A stretch of DNA of 18,981 nucleotides. Origin: an uncultured Prosthecobacter sp. Its GTDB lineage: Bacteria > Verrucomicrobiota > Verrucomicrobiia > Verrucomicrobiales > Verrucomicrobiaceae. Where the stretch lies: assembly GCA_947523045.1 (NCBI GenBank), contig CANNUR010000033.1, positions 1 through 18,981 of the forward strand, in the 5' to 3' direction. The translations under genes and the position numbers were made by a program. The notes below the pieces were generated by a model. The model ran no database searches. It was not told where the DNA came from and was given only the letters and a program-made list of their open reading frames with translations. Shown piece after piece: positions 1 through 7,845 of the stretch. How positions within the stretch are numbered: position 1 is the first letter of the stretch; each line of letters begins with the position of its first letter.

Positions 1-13
1 GTCATGGGAAGGG

Positions 14-42
14 GAGGTTTCGTTCATCGCGATCCCTCTTTT
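14..42 (+). terminator. Possible weak intrinsic terminator of an upstream gene
   Basis: GAGG at 14-17 pairs with CCTC at 35-38, and TCG at 20-22 pairs with CGA at 30-32 across a two-by-two internal loop. A TTTT run follows at 39-42. The stem is short and interrupted, so it could be chance. If real, it would end transcription of a gene to the left of the window and separate it from the rpsL operon. Confidence 0.25.
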
Positions 43-89
43 ATCGTGAAGTTCCGGACGTGGCGACAAAAAAAGCGGTTTGGCGATGA

Positions 90-172
90 TTGGGGCTGGC
101 GTGGGGCGCAGGTACAAAAATTCAAAAAAGCTGCAAAAACATCTTGCCAATCCCAGGTTGTCAGCCATTTTG
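90..172 (+). promoter_or_regulatory. Candidate promoter region for the rpsL operon
   Basis: Two weak sigma70-like pairs are visible. TTGGGG (90-95) lies 17 bp before TACAAA (113-118). TTGCCA (144-149) lies 16 bp before CATTTT (166-171). The second sits just downstream of three A-tracts at 116-139 with near-helical spacing, which could act like an UP element. Neither -10 is strong and no start site can be fixed from sequence alone. The location is favoured mainly because this is the last long gap before the gene run. Confidence 0.25.
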
Positions 173-349
173 CGTGCTCCCCGGCCCAGGCGTTCCTTTG
201 GAGCGCTAGCCCAGCCAGCCGCGCATGCGGCCCTGACTATCGGAGCAGTGAACCGGAAAAACACTGTGCGAACCCTTTCACGAGGTGGATGCACTGTCTT
301 TTCCGGCCTGCCTGACGCGGCCTCCAGACCGGAACGAATTCAACAGACC

Positions 350-757
350 ATGCCCACCATCAATCAACTCGTCAGACACGGCCGCAAGGACAAGTCGGTG
401 AAGTCGAAGTCGCCCGCGCTTACCAAGTGCCCGCAGCGCCGAGGCGTCTGCCTTCAGGTCATGACCCGCACGCCGAAGAAGCCGAACTCCGCGCTTCGTA
501 AAGTTGCCAAGGTGCGCCTGACCAACGGTTTCGAGGTGATTGCCTACATCGGCGGTGAAGGTCACAACCTCCAGGAGCATTCGATCGTCCTGGTGCGCGG
601 CGGCCGCGTGAAGGACCTTCCGGGTGTCCGTTACCACATCGTTCGCGGCACCCTTGACTGCCTGGGTGTCGACAAGCGCCGCCGTGGCCGTTCGAAGTAT
701 GGCGCCAAGCGTCCGAAGGCCGGCGCCGCCGCACCTGCCAAGGGCGGCAAGAAGTAA
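350..757 (+). CDS. rpsL: 30S ribosomal protein S12
   Basis: S12 is a core protein of the 30S decoding centre that monitors codon-anticodon pairing. The 135-residue product starts [15 protein letters not shown] and carries the hallmark [11 protein letters not shown] around residues 41-51 and [13 protein letters not shown] around 84-96. Lys43 and Lys88, the classical streptomycin-resistance positions, are the sensitive residues. Asp89, the residue methylthiolated by RimO in E. coli, is present. About 11 residues rich in Ala, Gly and Lys extend past the usual PKA end. The frame stays open upstream to base 80, but homology begins exactly at the ATG at 350, so the shorter start is chosen. There is no clear SD (CAGACC directly before ATG). 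It is the first gene of the long operon, 36 nt before rpsG. Confidence 0.97.
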   Translation: MPTINQLVRHGRKDKSVKSKSPALTKCPQRRGVCLQVMTRTPKKPNSALRKVAKVRLTNGFEVIAYIGGEGHNLQEHSIVLVRGGRVKDLPGVRYHIVRGTLDCLGVDKRRRGRSKYGAKRPKAGAAAPAKGGKK

Positions 758-793
758 GTTTCCGTTTCCCCACTCCCCTGACCCCATCCCATC

Positions 794-1267
794 ATGGCCC
801 GCAGAAAAAGAGTCTACGACAAGCCCGTCCACAAAGACGCCCGCTATGACAGCGAGCTGGTGGCGCACCTGATCGCCCGCGTCATGCAGTGCGGCAAGAA
901 GTCGCTCGCCGAGCGCATTGTGTACGCCGCCATCGATCAGCTCAATGAAAAGGCCGACTCGGTCGACCCGCTGGAGCTGTTCAACCGCGCCATCGAGAAC
1001 GCCAAGCCGAAGGTTGAGGTCAAGGCCCGCCGCGTCGGTGGCGCCACCTACCAGGTGCCGCTTGAAGTTGCTCCGGCCCGCTCCGAGTCGCTCGCCATGC
1101 GCTGGATCGTGGGTTATGCCCGCGGCCGCAAGGGTCAGCCCATGCACCGCGCCCTCGCCAACGAGCTCAAGGAAGCCTCGCAGGGGCAGGGCAGTGCCGT
1201 GCGCAAGCGCGACGATGTCCACAAGCAGGCCCAGGCCAACCGCGCCTTCGCCCACTTCCGCTTCTGA
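794..1267 (+). CDS. rpsG: 30S ribosomal protein S7
   Basis: S7 nucleates assembly of the 30S head and contacts tRNA at the E and P sites. The 157-residue product has the usual bacterial length and start ([12 protein letters not shown]), with the conserved central stretch containing GGATYQVP and the RWIV segment. The ATG at 794 aligns with the family start. The upstream sequence is C-rich (CCCATC before ATG) with no SD. It lies 36 nt after rpsL and 43 nt before fusA, the standard str-operon order. In E. coli S7 represses its own translation from the rpsL-rpsG gap; this gap is too short to hold that structure, so regulation is probably different. Confidence 0.97.
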   Translation: MARRKRVYDKPVHKDARYDSELVAHLIARVMQCGKKSLAERIVYAAIDQLNEKADSVDPLELFNRAIENAKPKVEVKARRVGGATYQVPLEVAPARSESLAMRWIVGYARGRKGQPMHRALANELKEASQGQGSAVRKRDDVHKQAQANRAFAHFRF

Positions 1268-1310
1268 TATTACCCGTCCCGCCGTCTCGCTACCTCCCCC
1301 ATTTCCGTCC

Positions 1311-3461
1311 ATGTCGAATCACAACTCCCCCAACCGCGAATTCCCCCTGGAGCGCACCCGCAACATCGGGATCTGCGCCCACATTGACGCGGGCAAGACG
1401 ACCACGACCGAGCGCATCCTGTTCTACACCGGCATCAACTACAAGATCGGCGAGGTGCACGACGGCGGCGCGACGACCGACTGGATGGAGCAGGAGCAGG
1501 AGCGCGGCATCACCATCACCTCCGCCGCTGTCACCACCAAGTGGAAGCAGCTCAAGGAGCCGGGTGTTTACAAGAGCCGCGAACTTGAAGATTTTCGTCT
1601 CAACATCATTGACACCCCTGGGCACGTGGACTTCACGGCCGAGGTGGAGCGCTCCCTGCGCGTTCTTGACGGTGCGATTTTCGTGCTCTGTGGCGTGGCT
1701 GGCGTTCAACCGCAGTCGGAAACCGTCTATCGCCAGGCGGAAAAGTATGGCGTGCCGCGCATTGCCTTCGTCAACAAGATGGACCGCACCGGCGCCAACT
1801 TTGAGAACGTCGTCAAGGAGGTGCGCGAGAAGCTCGGCGCTCCGGCCTACCCGGTCCTGATCCCGATCGGTGCCGAGGAGAATCTCTCAGGCCAGATCGA
1901 CGTCATCAACCAGAAGGCGGTCATCTATTCGGACAGCGACAAGTGGGGCTCCACCTACACCGTGCGCGACCTGGAAGGTGCCGAGGTTGAGAAAGCCAAG
2001 GCCGCCTATGAAGAGTTGCTCGATGCCGTTTGTAGTGCTGATGATGAGCTGGGCATGCTGTTCCTTGAGGAGCAGCCGATTGGTCCTGTGGAACTGAAGG
2101 CCGGCCTGCGCCGCGCCGTCATCGCCAATAAAATCATCCCGATGGCCGGTGGCTCCGCCTTCAAGAACAAGGGCGTGCAGTACCTGATCGATGCCGTCAT
2201 CGACTACCTGCCGGGTCCGCTCGACATCGCCCCCCAGGAAGGCGAGTCCATCGACGACTCCGAGGTTAAGATCACCGCAGAACCGAACGACAACGGCAAG
2301 TTTATCGCCCTTGCCTTCAAGCTCTGGTCCGACAAGTTCGGCCGTCTGGTCTTCTTCCGTGTCTACTCCGGCTGCGTGAAGAAGGGCGACACCATCTACA
2401 ACCCGCGCACCCGCAAGTCCGAGCGCGTCGGCCGCCTCATCCAGATCCAGGCCAGCGTTCACAAGGACATCGACGCCTGTTACTCTGGCGACATTGCCGC
2501 CCTCGTTGGCGTCAAGGATGTGCGCACCGGCGACACGCTCTGCGACGAGGACCTCGACGTCCAGCTTGAGCCGCCGACCTTCCCCGAGCCGGTCATCTCG
2601 ATGGCCGTCGAGCCGAAGACCAAGGGCGACCAGGAGAAGATGGCCAACGCCCTCCAGCGCCTTTCGGAAGAAGATCCGACCTTCTTTGTCAAGACCGACG
2701 AGGAAACCGGGCAGACCATCATCGCCGGCATGGGCGAGCTGCACCTGGAAATTCTCTGCGACCGCCTCAAGCGCGAGCACAAGGTTGAAACCAACACCGG
2801 CAAGCCCCAGATCGCCTATCGCGAAACCCTCACCCGCGAGGCCGACGGCGAAGGCAAGCTCGTCAAGCAGTCTGGCGGCCGCGGTCAATACGGTCACGTC
2901 GTGCTCAAAGTCTTCCCGGCTGAAAAGGGCAAGGGTGTCACGGTCGAAAACAAGGTCGTCGGTGGTACCATTCCGAAAGAATACATCAATGCCTGCAAAT
3001 CGGGCTGCATGGAAGCGGTGCTCAACGGCATCATCGCCGGTTACCCGGTGATCGACATGCACATCGACCTGCTGGACGGTTCCAGCCACGAGGTTGACTC
3101 CAACGAAAACGCCTTCAAGATGGCCGCCATCTTCGCCGTCAAGGACGCGCTCAAGAAGGCCAAGTGCATCCTGCTCGAGCCGATCATGGCCGTCGAGTGC
3201 TCCACCCCCGAGGACTACCAGGGTGACATCATGGGTGACCTCAACCGTCGCCGCGGCAAGATTCTCGGCATGGAAAACCGCGGCAACACCGCCATCCTGC
3301 GCGCCGAAGTGCCGCTGGCGGAAATGTTCGGCTACTCCACCGCCATCCGCACCCTTTCCTCGGGCCGCGCCTCCTACTCCATGCAGCCCTCGCACTTCGA
3401 ACAGGTGCCGCAGCAGATCGTCGACCAGATCGTCGAGCAGCGCGGCGGCGGCAAGAACTAA
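1311..3461 (+). CDS. fusA: Elongation factor G
   Basis: EF-G is the GTPase that drives translocation of tRNA and mRNA on the ribosome and helps recycle ribosomes. The 716-residue product shows G1 AHIDAGKTT (residues 23-31), G2 RGITIT (65-70), G3 DTPGHVDF (101-108) and G4 NKMD (155-158), followed by domains II-V including the domain IV signature [10 protein letters not shown]. The frame is open far upstream through rpsG, but family homology ([11 protein letters not shown]) begins just after the ATG at 1311. About seven extra residues relative to E. coli lie between G2 and G3 (near 74-97). No SD is visible before the start (TTTCCGTCC). No tuf gene follows; rpsJ begins 34 nt later. Confidence 0.97.
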   Translation: MSNHNSPNREFPLERTRNIGICAHIDAGKTTTTERILFYTGINYKIGEVHDGGATTDWMEQEQERGITITSAAVTTKWKQLKEPGVYKSRELEDFRLNIIDTPGHVDFTAEVERSLRVLDGAIFVLCGVAGVQPQSETVYRQAEKYGVPRIAFVNKMDRTGANFENVVKEVREKLGAPAYPVLIPIGAEENLSGQIDVINQKAVIYSDSDKWGSTYTVRDLEGAEVEKAKAAYEELLDAVCSADDELGMLFLEEQPIGPVELKAGLRRAVIANKIIPMAGGSAFKNKGVQYLIDAVIDYLPGPLDIAPQEGESIDDSEVKITAEPNDNGKFIALAFKLWSDKFGRLVFFRVYSGCVKKGDTIYNPRTRKSERVGRLIQIQASVHKDIDACYSGDIAALVGVKDVRTGDTLCDEDLDVQLEPPTFPEPVISMAVEPKTKGDQEKMANALQRLSEEDPTFFVKTDEETGQTIIAGMGELHLEILCDRLKREHKVETNTGKPQIAYRETLTREADGEGKLVKQSGGRGQYGHVVLKVFPAEKGKGVTVENKVVGGTIPKEYINACKSGCMEAVLNGIIAGYPVIDMHIDLLDGSSHEVDSNENAFKMAAIFAVKDALKKAKCILLEPIMAVECSTPEDYQGDIMGDLNRRRGKILGMENRGNTAILRAEVPLAEMFGYSTAIRTLSSGRASYSMQPSHFEQVPQQIVDQIVEQRGGGKN

Positions 3462-3495
3462 CCCCCAGCAGAACCTTCAACGTCGGAATCCCGTC

Positions 3496-3804
<309 letters not shown>

Positions 3805-3850
3805 TCCGCGCAACCCCGGCTGAACAACGCACACACAGGAGACTCCGAAT

Positions 3851-4501
3851 ATGGCTCTAGGACTGATTGGAAAAAAGCTTGGCATGACCAAAGTGTACAC
3901 CGACAAGGGTGTCGCCGTTGCCGTCACCGTCGTTGACGTCAGTGGCAACACCGTGATCCAGGTGAAGCAGGCCGCCGGCAAGGACGGTTACAGCGCGGTG
4001 CAGGTCGGCTACGGCGACCAGAAGGAATTCCGCGTCAACAAGCCCGCCATGGGCCACTTCAAGAAGCATGGCACCGCACCCAAGCGCCATATCAAGGAGT
4101 TTCGCCTGCCGTCCGACGAGCAGCTGCCCGCCGCCGACGCCACCCTCGACGCCAGCCTGTTCAGTGCCGGCCAGTGGGTCGATGTCATCGGCACCACCAA
4201 GGGCAAGGGCTTCCAGGGCGTCATGAAGCGCTGGAATTTCAGCGGTCAGCCGGCCACCCACGGTCACATGATGCACCGCCGGCCTGGTTCAATCGGCTGC
4301 CGCCTCACCCCAGGCCTCGTCTGGAAGAACCAGAAGATGCCCGGCCATGACGGTGTCGAACGCGTCACCACCCAGAATCTCAAGGTCGTCCAGAGCCGTC
4401 CCGAGGAGGGAATCCTACTCATCAGCGGCGCCATCCCCGGCAACAAGGGCAGCATCGTCGTGGTGCGCCCCGCCAAGAAAAAGGCCGCTCCGGCCAAGTA
4501 A
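3851..4501 (+). CDS. rplC: 50S ribosomal protein L3
   Basis: L3 is an early 50S assembly protein whose long loop reaches toward the peptidyl-transferase centre. The 216-residue product begins MALGLIGKKLGMTKVY and has the family motif GTTKGKGFQGVMKRW (114-128) and the loop HRRPGSIG (142-149). Where E. coli L3 has Gln150, methylated by PrmB, this protein has Cys150. The tail is Lys/Ala-rich (AKKKAAPAK). The start is supported by a good SD, AGGAG at 3837-3841, nine bases before ATG. It is 46 nt after rpsJ and 21 nt before rplD. Confidence 0.97.
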   Translation: MALGLIGKKLGMTKVYTDKGVAVAVTVVDVSGNTVIQVKQAAGKDGYSAVQVGYGDQKEFRVNKPAMGHFKKHGTAPKRHIKEFRLPSDEQLPAADATLDASLFSAGQWVDVIGTTKGKGFQGVMKRWNFSGQPATHGHMMHRRPGSIGCRLTPGLVWKNQKMPGHDGVERVTTQNLKVVQSRPEEGILLISGAIPGNKGSIVVVRPAKKKAAPAK

Positions 4502-4522
4502 TCCACCAGGAGGTATCGAAAC

Positions 4523-5131
4523 ATGCCAGCAACCGTTCTCTCCCCCGAAGGCGCCCGCCAGGCCAGCCTGAATCTGACCGAAGGTCATCAGGGCAAGCAG
4601 GCCCTCAATGACGTCGTTGTCGCCTACCGCGCCAACCGCCGTCAGGGCAATGCCCACACCAAGAACCGCTCGGAAGTCTCCGGCAGCGGCAAGAAGCTCT
4701 GGAAGCAGAAGGGCACCGGCAACGCCCGCATGGGCAGCAAGCGCTCCCCCATCTGGAGTGGCGGTGGTGTCGTCTTTGGCCCGCGCACCCGCGACTGGTC
4801 GAAAACCACGACCAAAAACGTCCGCAAGCTCGCCCTCCGCGCCGCCCTCACCGCCCGCATCAACGACGGCGCCGTGCTCACCGTCGACAGCTTCACGGTC
4901 GCCGATGGCAAGACCAAGAGCTTCGTCGCCGCGATCGGCGGCCTGGCCAGCGCCAACAAGGTGCTGCTTGTCGGCCAGGCCTTTGACGAGCCGACCTTCC
5001 GCTCGGCGCGCAACGTCCAGAACGTCCAGCTCATCTCCGCCGACGAGGTCAATGCCGAACACCTGCTCAACTACGCCCAGGTGATCGTGACCGCCGACGC
5101 GTTGCCAACCCTTGCCCGGAGGACTGCCTGA
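4523..5131 (+). CDS. rplD: 50S ribosomal protein L4
   Basis: L4 stabilises 23S rRNA domain I and lines the exit tunnel with L22. In E. coli it also autoregulates the S10 operon. The 202-residue product carries the L4 hallmark WKQKGTGNARMGSKRSP (about residues 60-76), including the tunnel-loop residues, and the GPRTRDW segment. AGGAGG at 4508-4513, nine bases before ATG, is the strongest SD in the window. The E. coli-type L4 target leader upstream of rpsJ is absent here, so classical L4 autoregulation is doubtful. The stop is followed by a single base before the rplW start. Confidence 0.97.
   Translation: MPATVLSPEGARQASLNLTEGHQGKQALNDVVVAYRANRRQGNAHTKNRSEVSGSGKKLWKQKGTGNARMGSKRSPIWSGGGVVFGPRTRDWSKTTTKNVRKLALRAALTARINDGAVLTVDSFTVADGKTKSFVAAIGGLASANKVLLVGQAFDEPTFRSARNVQNVQLISADEVNAEHLLNYAQVIVTADALPTLARRTA
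5118..5122 (+). promoter_or_regulatory. Shine-Dalgarno that fixes the rplW start
   Basis: GGAGG lies inside the last codons of rplD, ten bases before the ATG at 5133. It favours this ATG over an in-frame TTG at 5112, which would add seven residues (beginning with Pro-Gly-Gly) not expected in L23. Placing the SD inside rplD suggests translational coupling. Confidence 0.7.
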
Positions 5132-5132
5132 T

Positions 5133-5417
5133 ATGAAAGACCCCCATTCCGTGATTCAATCGATTCGCCTCAGCGAGAAGGCGACGCGCCTCGGCGAGAC
5201 CAACAACGAGTACGTTTTTCTGGTCAACCCCCAGGCCAACAAGCTGGAGATCAAGCGGGCCGTTGAAGCCCACTTCGGCAAGAAGGTTGTGGCGGTCCGC
5301 ACCGCCAATTTCTTCGGCAAGGCCCGCCGCGAGCGCCGCGCCGACGCCGGCCGCACCAACCACTGGAAGAAGGCCGTCGTCCGCCTCAAGGAAGGCGAGT
5401 CGCTCGACCTCGTGTGA
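5133..5417 (+). CDS. rplW: 50S ribosomal protein L23
   Basis: L23 sits at the tunnel exit and is the docking site for trigger factor and SRP. The 94-residue product begins MKDPHSVIQSIRLSEKAT, then has the typical NKLEIKRAVEAHFGKKV core and a basic KARRERRADAGRTNHWKKA loop. The ATG at 5133 is chosen over an upstream TTG (5112) because of a GGAGG ten bases before it and because homology starts there. One base separates it from the rplD stop, consistent with translational coupling. A 43-nt gap follows before rplB. Confidence 0.95.
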   Translation: MKDPHSVIQSIRLSEKATRLGETNNEYVFLVNPQANKLEIKRAVEAHFGKKVVAVRTANFFGKARRERRADAGRTNHWKKAVVRLKEGESLDLV

Positions 5418-5460
5418 ACCCCCCGTTTCGGAAACCTTTTAATCAGAAAGACGCAGAGCC

Positions 5461-6300
5461 ATGGCGCTGAAAAATTTCAAGCCCACCACCCCGTCCAACC
5501 GGTACAAGGAGTGGAACTCCTTTGAAGAAATCACCAAGAGCGAGCCTCAGCGCAGCTTGACCGTGGCCCTTCGCAAGTCCGGCGGCCGCAACAACACCGG
5601 GCGCATCACCTGCCGCCACATCGGCGGCGGCCACGAGCGCCGCTACCGCCTGCTCGACTTCAAGCGCGCCCGCCGCGATGAAGCCGCCAAGGTCATCGGC
5701 ATCGAGTACGATCCGAACCGCTCCGCACGCATTGCCCTTGTCGAATACAAGGACGGTGAGCGCGCCTACATCCTCGCCCCGAACAACCTGAAGCTGGGCG
5801 CCAGCGTCATGGCCGGCGAGAAGGCGGCTCCGGAAGTCGGCAATGCCCTGCCGCTGCGCAAGATCCCGCTCGGCACGAGCATTCACAACGTCGAGCTCGT
5901 CAAGGGTCGCGGCGGTGTTGCCGCCCGCGCCGCCGGCCAGGCTGCCATCCTCTCCAACCGCGAGGGTGAGTACGCCCTCGTCAAGATGCCCTCCGGTGAA
6001 ATCCGCAAGATCCACGCCGAGTGCTACGCCACCATCGGCCAGGTCGGCAACGTCGAGCACATGAATGTTGTCTCTGGCAAGGCCGGCCGCACCCGCTGGC
6101 AGGGCACCCGCCCGACCGTGCGCGGCATGTGCATGAACCCAATCGATCACCCGAACGGTGGTGGCGAAGGCCGCTCCAAGTCCGGTGGTGGTCGCCAGCA
6201 CCTGCTCAGCCCGTGGGGTCACGCCAAGGGCCAGAAGACCCGCAATCCGAAGAAGGCCACCGGCAAGCTCATCGTTCAGGACCGCCGCGCCAAGAAGTAA
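5461..6300 (+). CDS. rplB: 50S ribosomal protein L2
   Basis: L2 binds 23S rRNA domain IV and is needed for subunit association and peptidyl-transferase function. The 279-residue product has [11 protein letters not shown] (40-50), [12 protein letters not shown] (52-63), [13 protein letters not shown] (82-94) and [16 protein letters not shown] (207-222). Near the C-terminus it reads [10 protein letters not shown] (229-238): the first His, His229 of E. coli mature numbering, is kept, but the second His of the usual HPHGGG is Asn232. The following linker, [15 protein letters not shown], is about four residues longer than in E. coli. There is no strong SD. It lies 43 nt after rplW and 34 nt before rpsS. 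Confidence 0.97.
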   Translation: MALKNFKPTTPSNRYKEWNSFEEITKSEPQRSLTVALRKSGGRNNTGRITCRHIGGGHERRYRLLDFKRARRDEAAKVIGIEYDPNRSARIALVEYKDGERAYILAPNNLKLGASVMAGEKAAPEVGNALPLRKIPLGTSIHNVELVKGRGGVAARAAGQAAILSNREGEYALVKMPSGEIRKIHAECYATIGQVGNVEHMNVVSGKAGRTRWQGTRPTVRGMCMNPIDHPNGGGEGRSKSGGGRQHLLSPWGHAKGQKTRNPKKATGKLIVQDRRAKK

Positions 6301-6334
6301 CCCGATCCGCAACCCGACTCCACGCACGCACTTT

Positions 6335-6613
6335 ATGGCACGCTCACTCAAGAAAGGCCCCTTTGTTCAGCAAGCCCTCCTCGAAAAGGTGGACAAGCTC
6401 AACGACGCCGGCCAGAAGCGCCCGATCAAGACCTGGGCGCGCAGCTCCATGATCACTCCGGACCTCGTTGGTCATACCTTCCTGGTCCACAACGGCAAGG
6501 ACTTCGTGTCCGTGTACGCCACCGAAAACATGGTCGGCCACCGCCTCGGCGAATTCGCCCTGACCCGCCTCTTCAAGGGCCACGGTGCCCATACGGTCAA
6601 GGCCTCCAAGTAA
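6335..6613 (+). CDS. rpsS: 30S ribosomal protein S19
   Basis: S19 is a 30S head protein that pairs with S13 and contacts A-site tRNA. The 92-residue product begins [19 protein letters not shown] and contains the signature [18 protein letters not shown] and the [12 protein letters not shown] segment, matching family length and sequence. The start at 6335 is preceded by CTTT with no SD. It is followed 20 nt later not by rplV, as in most bacteria, but by an unrelated gene for an exported protein. Confidence 0.97.
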   Translation: MARSLKKGPFVQQALLEKVDKLNDAGQKRPIKTWARSSMITPDLVGHTFLVHNGKDFVSVYATENMVGHRLGEFALTRLFKGHGAHTVKASK

Positions 6614-6633
6614 TCCCACTCGACGCCCTGCGC

Positions 6634-7425
6634 ATGTACCGCCCCCTCGCCATCGCCCTTAGGCCCGCCCTGCCGCTCGTCGCGGCCTGGCTGGCCGCGG
6701 CTGGCCCGGTGCAGGCGCAGTCGGCCTTCGAATACCAGGAGTTGAACACCGCGCTGCAGCTCGCGGCACAGAAAATCCAGTCGCTCGAAGCCCAGCTCGC
6801 CGCCGCCCAGGGGCGCGGCGAGGCCCTGGCCCAGAGTGCCGCGGCCGCCAATCAGGAGGCCGCCGAATTGCGCGACCGCCACGACCGCCTGCGCGGCCTG
6901 CTCGAAGGGCTTGGCATTGCCGCCCTGGAGCAGCAGCCGGACGCTGTTCAGGAGCGTCTGCTCGCAGCGCTCTCCGACCTGCGCGTCTCCGAGACCTCGC
7001 GCCGCCGCCTGGCCGATGCCCTCATGCAACTTGCCGAGGTCTCCATCGACTTCGCCAAAACTGTTCCGACCCCTGATGCCGCCGCCGAACAGCGGCTCTC
7101 CGCCGCCCTCGAAAGCGCCGAACAGGTGCTCGTCGCCGCCAGCACGACCCCGGCCCCCGCTGCCGAGCCCGCCAGCCTCCAGGAGGCGCGTGTCGTCAGT
7201 CTGAAACCCGAACTCGGCGTCGCCGTGCTCTCCGTCGGCTCCCGCGACGGTGTCAAGCCCGGCATGCCCTTTGAAATCTTTCGCGAGGACAAACCCATCG
7301 CAAAAATTCTTGTCACCGAGGTGCGCAGCTCCGTCAGCGGCGCCATCGTGCAGGAACTCGCAAACAAAGCTGATCCCGTGAAAGTCGGGGACAGAGGTAA
7401 AGTGGACATCAACCGATCATTCTAA
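6634..7425 (+). CDS. Predicted exported coiled-coil protein of unknown function, inside the S10 operon
   Basis: This 263-residue protein is not ribosomal and I cannot name it. Residues 1-28 look like a Sec signal peptide: basic start, hydrophobic core and likely cleavage after VQA (residues 26-28). Residues 33-94 are Ala/Gln/Glu/Leu-rich with heptad-like spacing, suggesting a coiled coil. A second helical stretch runs to about 167, followed by a Pro/Ala linker (170-181). The C-terminal 80 residues look like a compact beta domain: ARVVSLKPELGVAVLSVGS (185-203), DGVKPGMPFEIFRE (205-218), ILVTEVRSSVSGAIV (225-239) and VKVGDRG (249-255). That pattern resembles small beta-barrel domains seen at the ends of periplasmic or envelope coiled-coil proteins (FlgT C-terminal-like). 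It lies 20 nt after rpsS and 3 nt before rplV on the same strand, has no SD, and shares its neighbours' GC-rich codon use. Co-transcription with the ribosomal genes is likely; an envelope or periplasmic role is inferred. Confidence 0.85.
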   Translation: MYRPLAIALRPALPLVAAWLAAAGPVQAQSAFEYQELNTALQLAAQKIQSLEAQLAAAQGRGEALAQSAAAANQEAAELRDRHDRLRGLLEGLGIAALEQQPDAVQERLLAALSDLRVSETSRRRLADALMQLAEVSIDFAKTVPTPDAAAEQRLSAALESAEQVLVAASTTPAPAAEPASLQEARVVSLKPELGVAVLSVGSRDGVKPGMPFEIFREDKPIAKILVTEVRSSVSGAIVQELANKADPVKVGDRGKVDINRSF

Positions 7426-7428
7426 GTT

Positions 7429-7827
7429 ATGGAAGTGCGTTCGATCTACAAATACGCCCGAATCTCCTCGCAGAAGGCCCGTCAAGTGACGCGTGCCATC
7501 ACAGGGATGCCGGTCTCTCAGGCGCTCAGCGTCCTCGATTTCACCCCCAAGAAGGCCGCCTTCCTGGTCGGCAAGGTGCTGCGCTCCGCCGTCGCCAACG
7601 CCGAGAACAATCATGAACTCGACGCCGAGGAACTCGTCGTTCGCAGTGCCGTCGCCACTCCCGGGCCAACCCTCAAGCGCATCATGCCCCGCGCCCGTGG
7701 TTCCGCCGCGCCGATCAAGAAGCGCATGACCCACATCACGGTCGTTTTGGGCGCCAAGGAAGAAGAGAAGCCCGAGGCTGCCAAACCTGCTGCCAAGAAG
7801 CGCAAAGCCGCCGCCGCTGCCGAATAA
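7429..7827 (+). CDS. rplV: 50S ribosomal protein L22
   Basis: L22 spans the 50S subunit and its beta-hairpin lines the exit tunnel near the macrolide site. The 132-residue product has the core SSQKARQVTRAITGMPV (13-29), LRSAVANAENNHELDAEEL (51-69) and the hairpin LKRIMPRARGSAAPIKKRM (82-100). About 24 residues rich in Glu, Lys and Ala (109-132) extend past the usual end. The start codon follows the stop of the upstream exported-protein gene by only GTT, so translation may be coupled to that gene. No SD is visible. The gap to rpsC is 18 nt. Confidence 0.96.
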   Translation: MEVRSIYKYARISSQKARQVTRAITGMPVSQALSVLDFTPKKAAFLVGKVLRSAVANAENNHELDAEELVVRSAVATPGPTLKRIMPRARGSAAPIKKRMTHITVVLGAKEEEKPEAAKPAAKKRKAAAAAE

Positions 7828-7845
7828 TCCACACACCTCTGATTT

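Larger units (their letters stand above)
1..349. other. Non-coding leader upstream of rpsL
   Basis: I see no convincing gene here. Short open frames cross it on both strands, but none gives a recognisable protein. It holds a weak terminator-like hairpin near its left end, a 7-A run at 68-74, and three A-tracts (116-120, 124-129, 135-139) spaced roughly 8-11 bp apart, which could bend DNA. It ends directly at the rpsL ATG. Because the following 25 genes have no comparable gap before them, the main promoter of the operon is expected here or further upstream. In many bacteria rpoBC lies immediately upstream of rpsL, but the window does not reach that far. Confidence 0.6.

Noticed and set aside
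4..315. 103-codon frame in the leader and the upstream extension of rpsL from base 80
   Set aside because: The translations look like no known protein. S12 homology begins exactly at 350, so the extension is unlikely.
1887..3395. 502-codon open frame on the minus strand within fusA
   Set aside because: Antisense to an unmistakable EF-G coding region.
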